This document shows positions 47,430 through 58,773 of a stretch of DNA of 64,000 nucleotides, one piece after another; positions within the stretch are counted from its first letter, which is position 1, and every line of letters starts with the position of its first letter. The notes beneath the pieces were generated by a model. The model was given only the letters and a program-made list of their open reading frames with translations, searched no databases and had not been told where the DNA came from. This stretch comes from Chytridium lagenaria (lineage: Eukaryota > Chytridiomycota > Chytridiomycetes > Chytridiales > Chytridiaceae), in contig JAHLKC010000062.1 in assembly GCA_025449115.1 (NCBI GenBank), positions 1 to 64,000 on the forward strand, given 5' to 3'. The translations under genes and the position numbers were made by a program.

Positions 47430-48298
47430 ATGAAGTTGAAGCTCTACTTTGCTCTCACCCTCGTGGTGGTGGCCGTCTTCCTGCAGTTCGTGGTTGCCAA
47501 CGCGAGGAGGGCAAGTTGAATCCAGATGCCACATTGTCCCCTCAACCAGAAAGCGTCTATGAACGGCAACATCGGCGACATCACAGACAACAAACTCTCC
47601 TCGGCAGGAGGCAGCCAAGGCATAGGAACCTTTGTAGAAGACATTGGAGGCGGCTTCAGGTTGGATAGTCAAGGACGGAAGGGTGATGGAAAAGTCCACG
47701 TAGCGGTTCAGAAGAATGGCGTGAGTCGCTAGATTAGATGGTAAACACTGATTCTCGTTTCTCAAGGTCTATAGCGGTCGAACTACTCAAGCACAAGTCG
47801 CCGTGACAGGCGAACCCCATCCCCACACCATCCGAAAGGGACTTCAAAGGTCGCTCAAAACCGGAAGGGTCGTTAACGTGAACGACAGTAAAACGTGCTG
47901 ACGTTGAAAAGAGGTCTTGCGAAGCCAAAGCCGGGCAGCCCGAGGCGAATGCTAGAAAGGCAAAGGCCGAGGAAGTGAGGAAGCGACGCGAAGAGACAAG
48001 GGCTGCTAGGATCAAAAACAATGAGGCCAGGAACAAGGGCCCTGTGGATAGGGAAAAGCCTGGCCATAACCAAGCCCGCACAACTACAAAGACCGGTCAG
48101 CCGAGGACCCGGGTGACTAGAAAGGATAGGGCCGCTGCCAATAGGCTGAAAAATCCGCAGGGACAGCAAAAGAAAAAGGGGAAGCAGGGTGGTGGGAAAC
48201 CCGCTGCAGGTGGTGGTAAACCCCCTCCGGGTGGTGGGAAAGGCGGTGGTAAAGCCGCCGCAGCTGCCGGAGGGGGGAAGAAGAAGGGCCGTAGATGA
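47430..48298 (+). CDS. Putative secreted protein with Lys/Gly-rich tail
   Basis: ATG at 47430 gives MKLKLYFALTLVVVAVFLQF and a VVANA end, a clear signal peptide with cleavage likely after ANA. The next part needs one or two frame changes (EEGKLNPDATLSPQPES, then SAGGSQGIGTFVEDIGG). An intron is visible at 47719-47764 (GTGAGT...CTCAAG), after which the protein continues VYSGRTTQAQVAV. The C-terminal 110 residues are strongly basic (VRKRREETRAARIKNNE) and end in Gly/Lys runs, finishing GGGKKKGRR. I do not recognise the family. Function is unknown; a cell-wall or extracellular polyanion-binding role would fit the charge, but this is only inference. Confidence 0.55.
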
Positions 48299-48457
48299 TC
48301 TTTGATGCAAAAAACGTGGTTGGGGGTTTTTTATTTCCTTTTTGTTTATTTGTCTATTCGTACCAGCGACGAGATTATCTAAAGCAAGGTTTACTTATGT
48401 TGTTGTGAAGAAATATAGTGTTATGAATAGTTTTTATCTTTTTTTGGTGAAATGCTT

Positions 48458-48680
48458 CCCGAGCAACGTTGAGCCCTGTAAAATTCCAAGAAGAAGCAGG
48501 GACATAATCATATCTTAAAGAAATAGCGGAAGTTATCAGGGTCTGAAAAGTTGGCCGATAATCCCCTTCCCGAACAACGTTGGGCCCCGAAAAATTCAAG
48601 AAGAAGCAGGGACATTATCTTAATTTTAAGTAATAGCGGAATTTATTCTGGTCTGATAAGTTTGCCGGTGATTGGATCAT
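48458..48680. repeat. Tandem duplication of about 111 bp
   Basis: Two diverged copies starting CCCGAGCAACGTTGAG (48458) and CCCGAACAACGTTGGG (48569), each followed by AAGAAGAAGCAGGGACAT and TAATAGCGGAA or AAATAGCGGAA. It lies downstream of the secreted-type gene, in non-coding DNA. Confidence 0.8.
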
Positions 48681-48764
48681 CGAGTTCGTTTATTTACTAG
48701 TGTGCATCGAAAGATTGGCACAGAATAAGTAAAGTCGATAAAGTCACGAAATAAAGAAAGGGCT

Positions 48765-49926
48765 TCAACGAGATGAGGGAAACAAAGTATTGTACTCTTT
48801 CAAGATTTCTGAAGCCGATGGAATGTCTTTCGAGTCAGCCGCAGTCATTTTCGTACAAAGGGACTCGAGTTCCGGTGCGTCAAACTTGCGGCCCTATAAT
48901 TCAGTTAGTTAGATAACGGTAAAGCAAAAAAAGGAAAGATGGGAAGGGATATACCTTCAAATCTCTGATAATGTAACTACCCACACAATAAATGTCAAAC
49001 TTGAAGGAGTCATATTCAACATCCGTCTTGCTCCATTCCGGCACATCCATTCGGTAGCGAATTATAGGGGGTAATCCCGAAATCATAGGAGGTTTGTTGG
49101 CGTCAAAGATCACGGCATACTCTAGATTTTTGATACCTTGCATTTCATGTTAGATCTGTAATCATACATCAAAACTCACTCCCTCTGTACTGGGGATCAC
49201 TCCGTTTGAAATTATTCCCTGCAATTAAATCCTCATCAAGGACACGTAGACTGATATTGTGGGAGTGGAGGACACTCAACAACTGAGCGGATTCAAACGA
49301 GATGTCAGAAAAAGAAAGCGAACTTTAAATCTCCACTCACCTCAATCCAGAAGCGATAGGCCACAATCAAGTCTTCCAAACATTTCAATCCTCCAGGATA
49401 ATTGTATGTCCCGACCATGGTTCCTTCTTCAAGAACCAGGACATCGTGATAAGTCGTTTCGATAAGATCCAGTACTTTTGGAAAAACGGTAGGATCCGAA
49501 ACTTGTTTTAAAACGTTCCAAATCTTGAGCTCTTGTGAGCCATGTTTGAGTAGTTTAAGGCCAGCTCGTACACCATCTGGTTGTCTTGTTGCAATGAAAT
49601 AGTAGGCCTAGTAAATGGCAATGGGTTAGATGGAAAACCGATGTTGCTCTTTTAAACTCAACGTCGTATCCGGCATTCCAGATCTTGGTTTCATCCTCTG
49701 GCAATACTTTCCATTTCGCCAACCATGCGGGGTCATCTTCACCTTCAACTGTTTTTCTCTTGTAATCCGCTAGCGTCGGCATGACGTATCCTTTTGCCTC
49801 GATGGCATCTCTGACTTTGACCCAGTCGTCGTAGTGTTGCGGCAGCTTCAACATCTGGATTGTTTGCAGGTTTGACAAATTTCGTTGCGATGATGCCACA
49901 ACTCTTTCAGGTATGGCCTTTAGCAT
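48765..49926 (-). CDS. Divergent protein-kinase-like protein
   Basis: A multi-exon gene. Exon 1 (ATG at 49926) encodes an N-terminal extension with HYDDWVKVRDAIEAKGYVMP and PAWLAKWKVLPEDE. The next exon has a kinase N-lobe (VRAGLKLLKHGSQELKIWNV) in which the GLK lysine and a helix-C glutamate are plausible; no glycine-rich loop is visible. Later exons give LHSHNISLRVLDEDLIAGN, which aligns with the catalytic loop (DLIAGN for DLKPEN, with the usual HRD changed to DED), then AVIFDANKPP in place of DFG. The C-lobe has SFKFDIYCVGSYI and ends PSASEILKEYNTLFPSSR (stop at 48765). Introns at 48894-48954 and about 49146-49188 have GT-AG ends, the latter with CTAAC. Kinase-like proteins of this layout are common in fungi. 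Activity is uncertain. Confidence 0.65.
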
Positions 49927-50600
49927 TTAGGTTCCATGATGCTATGACTTAAGCATGCAGGTGACATATGCTAAAAGTATGGTAACAAAGGCACATGAAG
50001 GAAGCATCCACTTTAAAGGACGTGATTGCTGATCAATATATGTCGGTGGCAGACAGAACGTCCGAAGGTAACCATTTGGTGTTTATGGAAATCCATCCCG
50101 ATGCGAAAGATTCTCCAAACAGCTGCTCCTTTCGAATTGCACCGCAAAAGTACTATTCCAAGCACCTTCAGAACTATCTGTTGATTTACTCGTGAAAAAC
50201 GGATTATGGTTGAGATTTACTCTTTCTAGATTATGGAGAATAGAAGGACAAGTGAAGTAAGAGTCCTGGGATGTAAGAAAAACCCGAACCAAATGAGATG
50301 GAAGATCGACGTTTAAGAAACCGACTCTATTGGAGGAAGTGATTGTTCAAGAGGAGCATGCGACCATCTCTTTGCCCCTCATTCATGTACTCTTGTTTAA
50401 AAAAGAAATATCCGCTTGAAGGAAAACGGCGTCTCTTCTTGATCGACCTTACAAATCATTCTGTAGTGAAGGCATCACATCAGTTTTAGGTGCATGGTTA
50501 AAGCGGTTTGACTTCTGTTCCGTCGCAGCAACAACGCTTCTACAGTATCAATAACTGTATCAGCCAACGATATTTATCTTAATTAAACCTAAGGATCACC
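49927..50600. other. Intergenic region between divergent genes
   Basis: About 670 bp separating the kinase-like gene (minus) from the NIPA gene (plus). Short frames on both strands (50292-50083 minus, 49995-50195 plus) have no recognisable features. An upstream exon of the kinase-like gene cannot be excluded. Confidence 0.45.
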
Positions 50601-52809
50601 ATGTCAACGCCATCCGTTGATGTCCCTTCTTGGTACGGCGTTGTAGGTGTGACACTAGCCCTCTGCTCGGGTTTCTTCATCGGCACTTCATACATCTTGA
50701 AAAAAGAGGCTTGCTAGATTCACAAGCCATCGCAAAAAAGAAGGGGACCCTTGATGAACATGGCAACACCCCAGCCGGGGAGTATCTGAAAAATCCGTTA
50801 TGGTGGAGTGGTTTATTGCTCAGTAAGTTTACACTTCCGTTTAAAGCGTTGTTATTTGCCTTTTGCAAAAATTCCAAACTTTGACGGTTCCTTTAGTGGC
50901 CATTGGGGAAGGTGCTAATTTTGCGGCATACGGCTTTGTTCCAGCTATCCTTGTAACGCCGTTAGGTGCCGTGAGTGTCGTGGTTAGGTAAGTAGGCCTT
51001 CCTTGATATTTATTGAAGCTGATCATTCAAATAGCGCTGTTCTGGCCTCTATATTCCTTAAGGAACGTCTGAGTTTTTCCCGGGAAGGTCGGTTGCGCGC
51101 AATGCCTTATTGGCTCCATCATCATCGTCCTCCATGGCCAACTCAATCTCAGGCTGAAACTCTCCCTGATTTCCTACACTTTGTCATTCAACCAGGTGAA
51201 GATATTATCACAGCGATTAGTTTCTTACGTATTTTTTTTGTTGTTTTTTATTATATTTTCTATAGGTTTTCTTGCCTATGCTTTTATCAGCGTGTTTGTT
51301 TTGCTGTATCTTATATACTATGTGGCGCCACGATACGGGAAAGAAAATCCCATCGTGTATCTTTCCATATGTTCCATCCTTGGTCGTTTATGGTTATTTG
51401 CACAGAAGGTGAGTTTTAAATTCCCCACGCCTTTACTAACGTTCCTTTCGCCCACACAGGATTTGGAGCATCACTGACATATTCCATCCGAAAATGGAAT
51501 GAGGACAACCAATTTCGTTATTGGCAGATTTATCCCCTCATGGTCTTTATGATATTTACGATTCTCTCCGAAATTCATTTTCTGAACAAGGCTCTCCACC
51601 TCTTCTCTACGGCCGTAGTAACCCCAGTATACTACGTTTTCTTCACAACATCAACCATGGTCAGTTCGACGGTCCTCTTTCGTGGCTTCCCCGTCGCATC
51701 CGTCCAATCCGGAATCACCGTCCTATTTGGCTTCCTCACCATCGTTGGTGGTGTTGCCTTACTGTTCCAATATAGTGTCAAAGTGACCCGATTGACAGCT
51801 CTTCATAAAGCCAAAGCTGCGGCGAGAAACAGCCCAAGGACATTGATGACGCGGATATGGAGGAAGGTTTTGCGCCTGTCACAGGGATGGTGACGGCGGC
51901 TTCTGGGGCCGCATATGGAGTTGATGGCGCGGATTATCACGGTGAAGACTGGGCGTTTGAGATTGAGGACAATAATGCTGAGTGGGATGCAAATGGGGGA
52001 GCAACGCGGGTATGGGGTGGGAAGAGTCGTGCAGAAATGGGTGGGGTGATGGGTGGGTGGTATTACGGTGACAGGATGGCCAAACGGAAAGAACGGGGAC
52101 TTACAGTTAGAAGAAAACCGTCGTGCGCAAATGCCGAGGTTGTGGAAGACGTTTAATCGAATGAGAAAGGGGGGCAACTTGGGGAATGGCAATACCAGCA
52201 ATATGATAGAGAAGTTTTGGCTCAACGTCTTCGGATACTATAGGGTCGATCGATTCTACCGTTCCGTCACAAAACCTTTCAGCATCGGTTTTGTCATTAG
52301 GACCTCAAAAGATGCCCAAACACCGCCAGTCAAAGTCCCAGTTCCTGCATTCACGACTGGTATACGTCAAAAAGATGTGTTGCCTACCGCACCAGCTGAG
52401 GTTGCAGTATCGGGATTCCAGAGATCCGCAGAGATTTAGACCGGAAGCAACCGCAAACTCGAGATCCCCGCCTACGCAAGCTTACCAAACTACAGGGTCG
52501 CAAAACGCGTCAAATATATCTTCAAGTCCAAGAAAGCGTTACTCTGATAATAGCAAAGGTCGCCATGAGAGTTACAATCAAGAAAGAAATGATGGTAAAG
52601 ATTTAGAAGAGGCTCCGCCATCCGAGCTTTCAAAACTAAGTCCTACTGGCGTACGCACCAAGCGAGCACAATTTCCCCCTCTTTTAGACGAATCAAACCA
52701 GGGGAACCGTTCAGACAAACACATCCATTCAAGGGCATCTGTTCTAGAGCCAGTACGAGGGAAACAAGAAGGTGGGTCTACAAGTGGAAGGCGGGCTATT
52801 AAGTCGTAG
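50601..52809 (+). CDS. NIPA-type magnesium transporter, with frame changes
   Basis: Multi-pass membrane Mg2+ transporter of the NIPA family. The ATG at 50601 starts MSTPSVDVPSWYG, then TM1 (LALCSGFFIGTSYILKK). Family hallmarks follow: LWWSGLLLMAIGEGANFAAY, TPLGAVSVVVSAVLASIFL, the VAPRYGKENPIVYLSICS region, and VVTPVYYVFFTTSTM. Introns are 50823-50896, 50988-51034, 51196-51265 and 51409-51459; the last has a perfect TACTAAC branch site. The reading frame slips by one base at least four times (A6 near 50700, near 51080, near 51123, near 51385), although splice sites and motifs are kept. After the last membrane segment a long tail continues to 52809, also across frame changes. Either the consensus has errors or this is a recent pseudogene. 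Confidence 0.85.
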
Positions 52810-53127
52810 TGAGAGGAACGCCGACTCCTCAATATAAATAAAGAAAATCCCCGCTCAGTTTTTTTATTTTTTCGTTGCAACGCCCGCGGCTTCGTAAAAT
52901 TCGGCAAGGCGGCACAAAAGGTTGCCTTCTCCTTCTTGCCCTTCGATACAGGTCATGGCGCGGGCGAGAAGAAAGGAATAAGGGAGAAGGCAAAGGGGTT
53001 CTACCTATGTGCCTTTAACGCTGATTCCATCCTATTTTTAGTAACCTGCTTAACCTTAATGAATTTGCCATGTCATTCGATTGCGGCGAATACTGTTGTT
53101 GCATTTTTATTAAGCTATCTCACTGCA

Positions 53128-53177
53128 CAATCACCCACACACCCTCACACACATACACATACACACATACACACACG
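53128..53177. repeat. CA-rich microsatellite
   Basis: An imperfect run of CACACA units with CATACA interruptions, directly beyond the stop of CSN4. Confidence 0.85.
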
Positions 53178-53184
53178 TAATGTT

Positions 53185-54849
53185 TCACGCCGTGCTAAAC
53201 TTGGAAAGGATCCATTCTGGGTGCCTATGAGAGAAAAAAAATGGTTAACGCAAAAGATAAAGTCCGCCAGATAACCACGAAAAATGTTAACAGATAAAAC
53301 GCCAAGCTTTTCCAACAAACTAAAAAAAAAAAAAAAAAAAAAAAGGAACAAACAACCAAAAAAAATGCTATAAATGACTACATACTTTGCATTAATCTTC
53401 CCCACGAGCGCGTCCACGTGATGACACAAAGCCGCAATCCTCGCATTCCAATCTTCCAACACAAAAGACCCTCCAGGCGTAAACGAAATCAATCGATCAA
53501 TTTGATCAATCGTTCCATTCACCCTCCCCTCTCCAATCATCCTCGACGCAATCTGTTCAGCCTGGTCAGCATTAATCCCCAGCAAAACTCCAAGCTCATC
53601 AAACGTGATATGATTGTAAAGCCTGGACGCAGCGAGAATGTTATGCTCTACAACAGCCCTGTCCAATACAGTACCATTTCCAACTGCCGCTGCTGCATCT
53701 CCACCACCAACTTTGGCGAGATGGTGAGGCTTGAGCGTTGCAGCAAAGGCCTCCACTTCCGATCGACCGAGCAACCGGTCAAGGTACATTTTTTCGAGAA
53801 CAGCAAACAAACCCCCAGCACCTCCACCCCCTGACGCTGTGGTGAAATTGTCTCTCACGCGTTCATCCCTGTATAAAGTAGCAAGGAGGCGACTACGTTG
53901 CGGTCCAGCCGGAGCAAGCACGCAACAGGAAACCGCCTGTCCGAGACACGAAATCTTCTCCTCCTCACTCATCTCAGGTATATACGACAACTCATGGTAC
54001 TTTGAAGCCGCCACGAGAAACTGTCGCTTAAAATCTGCGAGGCGCGCTTGAGATCCCTTGAACTGGAGTTGAAGCACGCGAAGCTGGGAGGGACCTTGGG
54101 TGACTGAGGATGCGGCGGCAATTTCCTTGTCCTTGCCGACAAACAGGAGCGAGGCGCGGTTGATATAAGCTTCGGCAGAAACAGAGTCTTCGTCTTCGAG
54201 GAAGAGACGGACAATGTGGATATAGATGCGAAGACGATATTCGTCGCTAATGTTCCGGTGACCAGAGTCGAGAGGGATGCCTTGAAGAACTCGGGCGGCT
54301 TCAGTCCAGTTCTCCTCTTCTTCGTAAATTTCGGCGAGTTTTTCTCGGATAATGGATATCTATGTTTGAGTGGTGATGGGGGTCATACCGAGTTTGTGAG
54401 CGAAATAGCGTAGGCATGCGTTAGCGATGGTAAAGAAAAATGGTGTCCAATAGTTCAATGAAAAAGACTGCAATAAAAATGATGTGTTATCCCTTACCTG
54501 CTCTTCATAAGCCACTGTCCTCCCATGAATCTTCTCCAATGTAAACAAAACGCCTCTTTCGCAACCTCTCTCACCGCGTCCTCCCTCCTGATACCTTTAA
54601 CCCTTCATCAATCCAAGCCGAAAAAGTCTGCACAAGATCCTGAAGTAGCTGTCTGGATACCACCAATCCAATGGATTCCTCAACGATATGGGATACGTAA
54701 TGCTTGAGTTCGTTGAGGAGAGAGGGAAACTTGGATGCGGTTGTGTGGTTGGTGAGAGAGCTTGTTAGTAGGTCGTGGTATTGGGAGGTGCGGTTGGCGG
54801 GTTGAGGGATGGAGGAGGCGATGGAGGTGAGTTGGTCAGTGATGGACAT
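53185..54849 (-). CDS. CSN4: COP9 signalosome complex subunit 4
   Basis: A PCI-domain subunit of the COP9 signalosome, the complex that removes NEDD8 from cullin-RING ligases. Exon 1 is 54498-54849 ([11 protein letters not shown]...VAYEEQ), exon 2 is 53386-54359 and exon 3 is 53185-53224 ([12 protein letters not shown]). Family signatures: [55 protein letters not shown], the winged-helix part [20 protein letters not shown], and [12 protein letters not shown]. Within exon 1 the frame slips twice (near 54597 and 54555) between LKVSGG and TLEKIHGRT; restoring family sequence would need two single bases, suggesting consensus error. Intron 2 contains a run of 23 A. It is transcribed divergently from the COA3 gene. 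Confidence 0.92.
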
Positions 54850-54911
54850 TGCTTTTTTGAGAGCTTTGAATGCGTTCTTTCTTGAAAATTTGTCCTACTA
54901 CCCACATCAAA
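54850..54911. promoter_or_regulatory. 62-bp shared upstream region of CSN4 and COA3
   Basis: The two start codons point away from each other with only 62 bp between them, so initiation signals of both genes must overlap or lie within the 5' coding regions. No TATA box is evident. Confidence 0.5.
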
Positions 54912-55536
54912 ATGTCTGCACCAGCAAAGGCCACCATCAACATTCACACTGTAAGCCTATCCAACTCCTTTTCACTTTCATAAACTTCAAACGGAATGGG
55001 ATTATTTGTTAGCACCAATTCCTGTAGTGGCTTTATTCCAATCTCCGTCTCCGTTGAGATGTGTAGTTTAATCTCTCCTCAACATGTTTCCGCTTTGTGG
55101 CATGCAAGCTCTCTTTGCCACATTGAATTCAGATCGTCCGACACCTACCTCAATATTCACAACATAATCTTCTAGATCCCCGACGATCAAGCATACGCCA
55201 ACCTCAGGACTCTTGAAAAGCAGCTCCCAGCTGATCAATTTGAGATTCTTAGGGAAAGAGTCATGAAGCCTTACAGAACACGAAACCTTGCGCTCGGATT
55301 AACTTTGGTCGGATTCACTGGGGCTATGTGTAAGTTTTATTTTTACTTTCATTTCTCCTATTTTGTTTTGCGATTTTGGAGTAAGCGAATTGGGGTTGTT
55401 TTTATGTTCTTAGCATTTATGAAATATTTTCGTAAGCTAACTATGACGGGCTTAATTCATAGTTGCGTACTCCATGTATAAGACCAAGATTGAGGACTTT
55501 GACAGCGTTGTCAGGCAGTCCAAGTCTGACGCTTAA
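54912..55536 (+). CDS. COA3: Cytochrome c oxidase assembly factor 3 (COA3-like)
   Basis: A small mitochondrial inner-membrane protein that in yeast and human promotes Cox1 maturation for complex IV. Exons are 54912-54950 (MSAPAKATINIHT), 55176-55329 and 55463-55536; all junctions are GT-AG, and the spliced product is about 88 codons with no break. The matrix-side part has QLPADQFEILRERV, then the family-typical PYRTRNLALGLTLVGFTGAM, where an Arg/Asn-rich stretch leads into the single membrane helix. After the helix comes FAYSMYKTKIEDFDSVV. Size and layout match COA3/CCDC56. Confidence 0.82.
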
Positions 55537-56325
55537 TCTCATCATATTCCCTGCATTGGGATGGAAAGAGGATTCTGAATTCTCTCATCGGTTTTCATCA
55601 CTTTTTCCCTTCACTTCACTTACTTGAATATGCCGGGACATCAAAGCTCCCTTGTACAATATCTTCTAGTTTAAATAAAAGCATAAGAAAAACCACTCGA
55701 AATCATTGTCATAAATCAAAAAGCTAACAAAACAATTCAAAATCATTCGGTCATCGATTCGCTTTCGCAGAACACACGATATGGTCTTTTTTATGCGAAA
55801 GACAAATACAAGCCAGTCTCGAAACTTGGTAACAGTAAACATGCCATCACCAGTTTAATCGAGGTTCCTATGACTTAACTCTATGTTTCATCTTTCTTTC
55901 TCCTTTCTCAAATTTCGCGCTGGCTGTCACCGCAATTTTAACCGTTCTTATTTCCACGCTGTTTATTGCTGTATGGCAAACTCTCTCAACATTGCCTGTA
56001 CAATGCCCCTCGGATGCCTCGAAAGCTGTATGGGACATCACATTTTGTCCTGCACCCTATTTATACATACCCTTTCGATTTTTTTACTCAATTGTGACCT
56101 GTTCGATGCTTTTGATTACTTACTATTCTTATTCGATTCTGTTTTTTTTGTCTCTCCCAGTGCGACTCGATCAAGTATCAGTAACCGCCTATTGGGCAGT
56201 TATAGACTGCCCGTCTACCTATCTACTTAGCGCGCAAAAAATGTATCAGATTCATTCCATCTCAGATTGATCTCCCTCTTTCAGACATGAGTTAGAAATT
56301 TGTTGGAAAAACAGAGAAAAAAAAA
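55537..56325. other. Intergenic, no gene seen
   Basis: A T-rich stretch with frames such as 55883-56230 that encode only cysteine/phenylalanine-rich low-probability sequence. It probably includes the COA3 3' UTR and the mL40 promoter. Confidence 0.5.
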
Positions 56326-56781
56326 ATGCTGTCGACACCTCTTCGCCTTCTCACCCAAACCCGTGCGGCATCCCGCATCGCTGCAACCTCCTCCTCCAAA
56401 TCCCGCAGAGACCCCGGAATCACCGACAAACGATACCAAGTCATCAAAGAAATGCTTTACAAGCCCAACGCCCCTCGTCAGATCCCAAAACCGTCCACGG
56501 AAGCCGCTGACCGCGCAGAGATAATTGAGCGGGTGTGGTGTCTCACGAAAATCAAGGAAGCGAGAGAGATTGAGGCTGAGACGTTGAGGAAGTATCGGGC
56601 TATGAGGGTGGCGATGGAGGAGTTGAAGAAAACGGATGAGAGGTTGTATCTTGGGACTGGCGCTGTTACGGAGGGTGGGGGGGTGGATGAGCAGGGGAGA
56701 ATCGAGACTTTGTTTCCAAGAAGGTTGAGAGTACCGACGGAAACCCCTCCAACGGGGGGCTGGGAATATGAACGGAAGTGA
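56326..56781 (+). CDS. Mitochondrial large-subunit ribosomal protein mL40
   Basis: An intact 151-codon frame without introns. The N-terminus MLSTPLRLLTQTRAASRIAA is Arg/Ser-rich without acidic residues, a typical mitochondrial presequence. It is followed by DPGITDKRYQVIKEMLYKPN, a central charged helix (VWCLTKIKEAREIEAETLRK) and the C-terminal LFPRRLRVPTETPP. This pattern fits mL40, known as MRPL28 in yeast and MRPL40 in animals, a structural protein of the mitochondrial ribosome. It is one of the few conserved genes here without a frame change. Confidence 0.75.
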   Translation: MLSTPLRLLTQTRAASRIAATSSSKSRRDPGITDKRYQVIKEMLYKPNAPRQIPKPSTEAADRAEIIERVWCLTKIKEAREIEAETLRKYRAMRVAMEELKKTDERLYLGTGAVTEGGGVDEQGRIETLFPRRLRVPTETPPTGGWEYERK

Positions 56782-57339
56782 AAGAGCGGAACGAAACGGT
56801 TTTCCTGAACTAAATCGTCACATTGTTCTGGATCGCAGCATAAAATAATGACGATGCGGTGCTTTGGACAGCGTATCGCCTGCACACAATCATGCCTTTC
56901 CTACATATCAACAAATACAACCACATGAAAACACAAGAGGCATAGAGGAACAAAGTCAAGATGAGCTCGAGGGGAGCAAATAATCAAGAGCATGCTGTAA
57001 ATGTAGACGGGAAAAGAAATATAAACGTCGAAATCCCTTAAACTAGCATGATTCATTGAAAACACTAATGTATTTAGTATTTAATGGCCATTGAAAGCCC
57101 CCACCCCCATCCCCACCCGCCCAAAAAAAAGTACTAAAAAAAAACAAAAAACACCAAGTAAAATAACAAAGAAATGTGACGAAGAAATGATGGTAAGCTC
57201 AAGGCAAGAGTAATGGAAACACACATTTGCAAAACGTAAGTCTCATGCACCAACGGATCATAAAGTGGTAAAAGGATGAAGGGTAGGAGCGAGGCTCCCA
57301 GCGCTCTCCTGGGGCTCAAAAGATACTGACTTCACCATG
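56782..57339. other. Convergent 3' region of mL40 and HGPRT
   Basis: The two genes face each other. Contains A-runs near 57125-57150 and no gene. Confidence 0.5.
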
Positions 57340-58235
57340 TTAAAGCACACCAGTCGCGTATTTAACTTTTCCGGTCTCGGAAAATAAACGCAAATGTGGT
57401 CCAAGTCCCGGAAAACTTCGTTGTAGTCAAGGGCATAACCGACAACAAAGAGATCAGGGATGGCGAAACCAACGTAATCGGGACTGATAGAAACAAAAAA
57501 ATAAGCAATGAATTTAATAATTATTCAAAGCACTTCCAGGCAAGCAAAAAAAAAAAATAAATAAAAAAAATCATAGTTCTCTGGCACACTCACATGTACT
57601 TGTTGCTTCTAGGGGTCTTCTTGAGGAGGAGGGAGACAACCTTGATGCTAGCAGGTTCGTATTGACGAAGACGGTTGATCAAAGCCACCATAGTCTGACC
57701 CGAATCTACGATATCTTCAACGATCAAGAGGTCCTTTCCACGGAAGGCCGCCCAACTCTTCCTCTGAAAGCGAGATCTTGACGTTTCCAGTTGACTGATC
57801 GTTTTCATAGCTCTTAACCTTGATAAACTCGAATGAAAGAGGGACTAAAAGACATTAAGTTTGCGTCAATAAAAAGGAAGGCTTACTTGACTTGTTGTTG
57901 GAGTTCTTAAGCTTTTTAAGATTGGCCATGAGATCTGCGAAGAAGACAGAAGCACCCTTTAACACGCAGCAGGCGACAACAGGGTTAACGCAGTCCTTAG
58001 CAATGTCGTGAGCAAGCTTCTCCACGCGATCAGAATGAGGCCGTGGGGAATGAGGACCTGACGAGAGTGGCATGCTTAGCAAAAGTGCTCGGACACAGAG
58101 CGCAAGGGCTGCAAAGTCTTTTAAGCGATACTTACAGATCTCGACGTCATCGGCATAGTGGGTGGGGACGAGGAAGTTGGACAGAGGAAGCGACTGCTCG
58201 TCCTTGATGTCAATCCAGTTCTGAGGTGAGGACAT
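57340..58235 (-). CDS. Hypoxanthine-guanine phosphoribosyltransferase
   Basis: Purine salvage enzyme that joins hypoxanthine or guanine to PRPP to give IMP or GMP. Exon 1 is 58136-58235 ([14 protein letters not shown]). Next, 57887-58057 holds the substrate region VLIPHGLI and [11 protein letters not shown], which lie in two frames, plus [12 protein letters not shown]. Then 57594-57844 has [17 protein letters not shown] and the PRPP loop [14 protein letters not shown], and 57340-57483 has [20 protein letters not shown] and the end KVKYATGVL. Introns are 58058-58135, 57845-57886 and 57484-57593. Single-base slips occur near 58045, near 57750 (before RGKDLLIV) and near 57378. All active-site motifs are present, so the gene is most likely functional and the slips are consensus errors. 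Confidence 0.9.
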
Positions 58236-58773
58236 GATAAGTGAAGTTACTTTTTTTTTTTCTGTGATTTATTGTTTGGGCCCTGACAACTTTTGTCATA
58301 AAATCACCTACGTCACTTTAAAAACGTTCCATTATGCTGGAATGACCATGTACTTATTCTACCAAAGAAGTGTGAGCATGGTCTAATCGGTGTTTGATCA
58401 ATAATCTAACAACACGTTTTAAATTTGAAGCACCGGGCGGAGATTGAACGGAAATTGTAATGATTATTTTTTACTGCACATACAATTCTTCACGCTTCAC
58501 AACTTACTGAGGATTTTCACTCTAAAACGTTTTACAAATCTATAAGATGCCCGCAACCAATATATATACCAGATATAAGCAATGAAGGTAAAATAGGATA
58601 GGCACGCATTAAACACTTGTGATTTTTAATGCAATAACAAGAACACTGGTAAAGCATCCCAGCCATCTCACCAAACGTACACAAAAAACACACCACTCTC
58701 CCCCACACACCCTTTCCTCATCTACATCAACAACAAATAAACAAGCAAAACGCACAAGGACGGGGCGAGTTGT
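58236..58773. other. Intergenic between HGPRT and uL23
   Basis: Promoter side of HGPRT and 3' flank of uL23, with a T-run just upstream of the HGPRT ATG. No gene seen. Confidence 0.5.
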
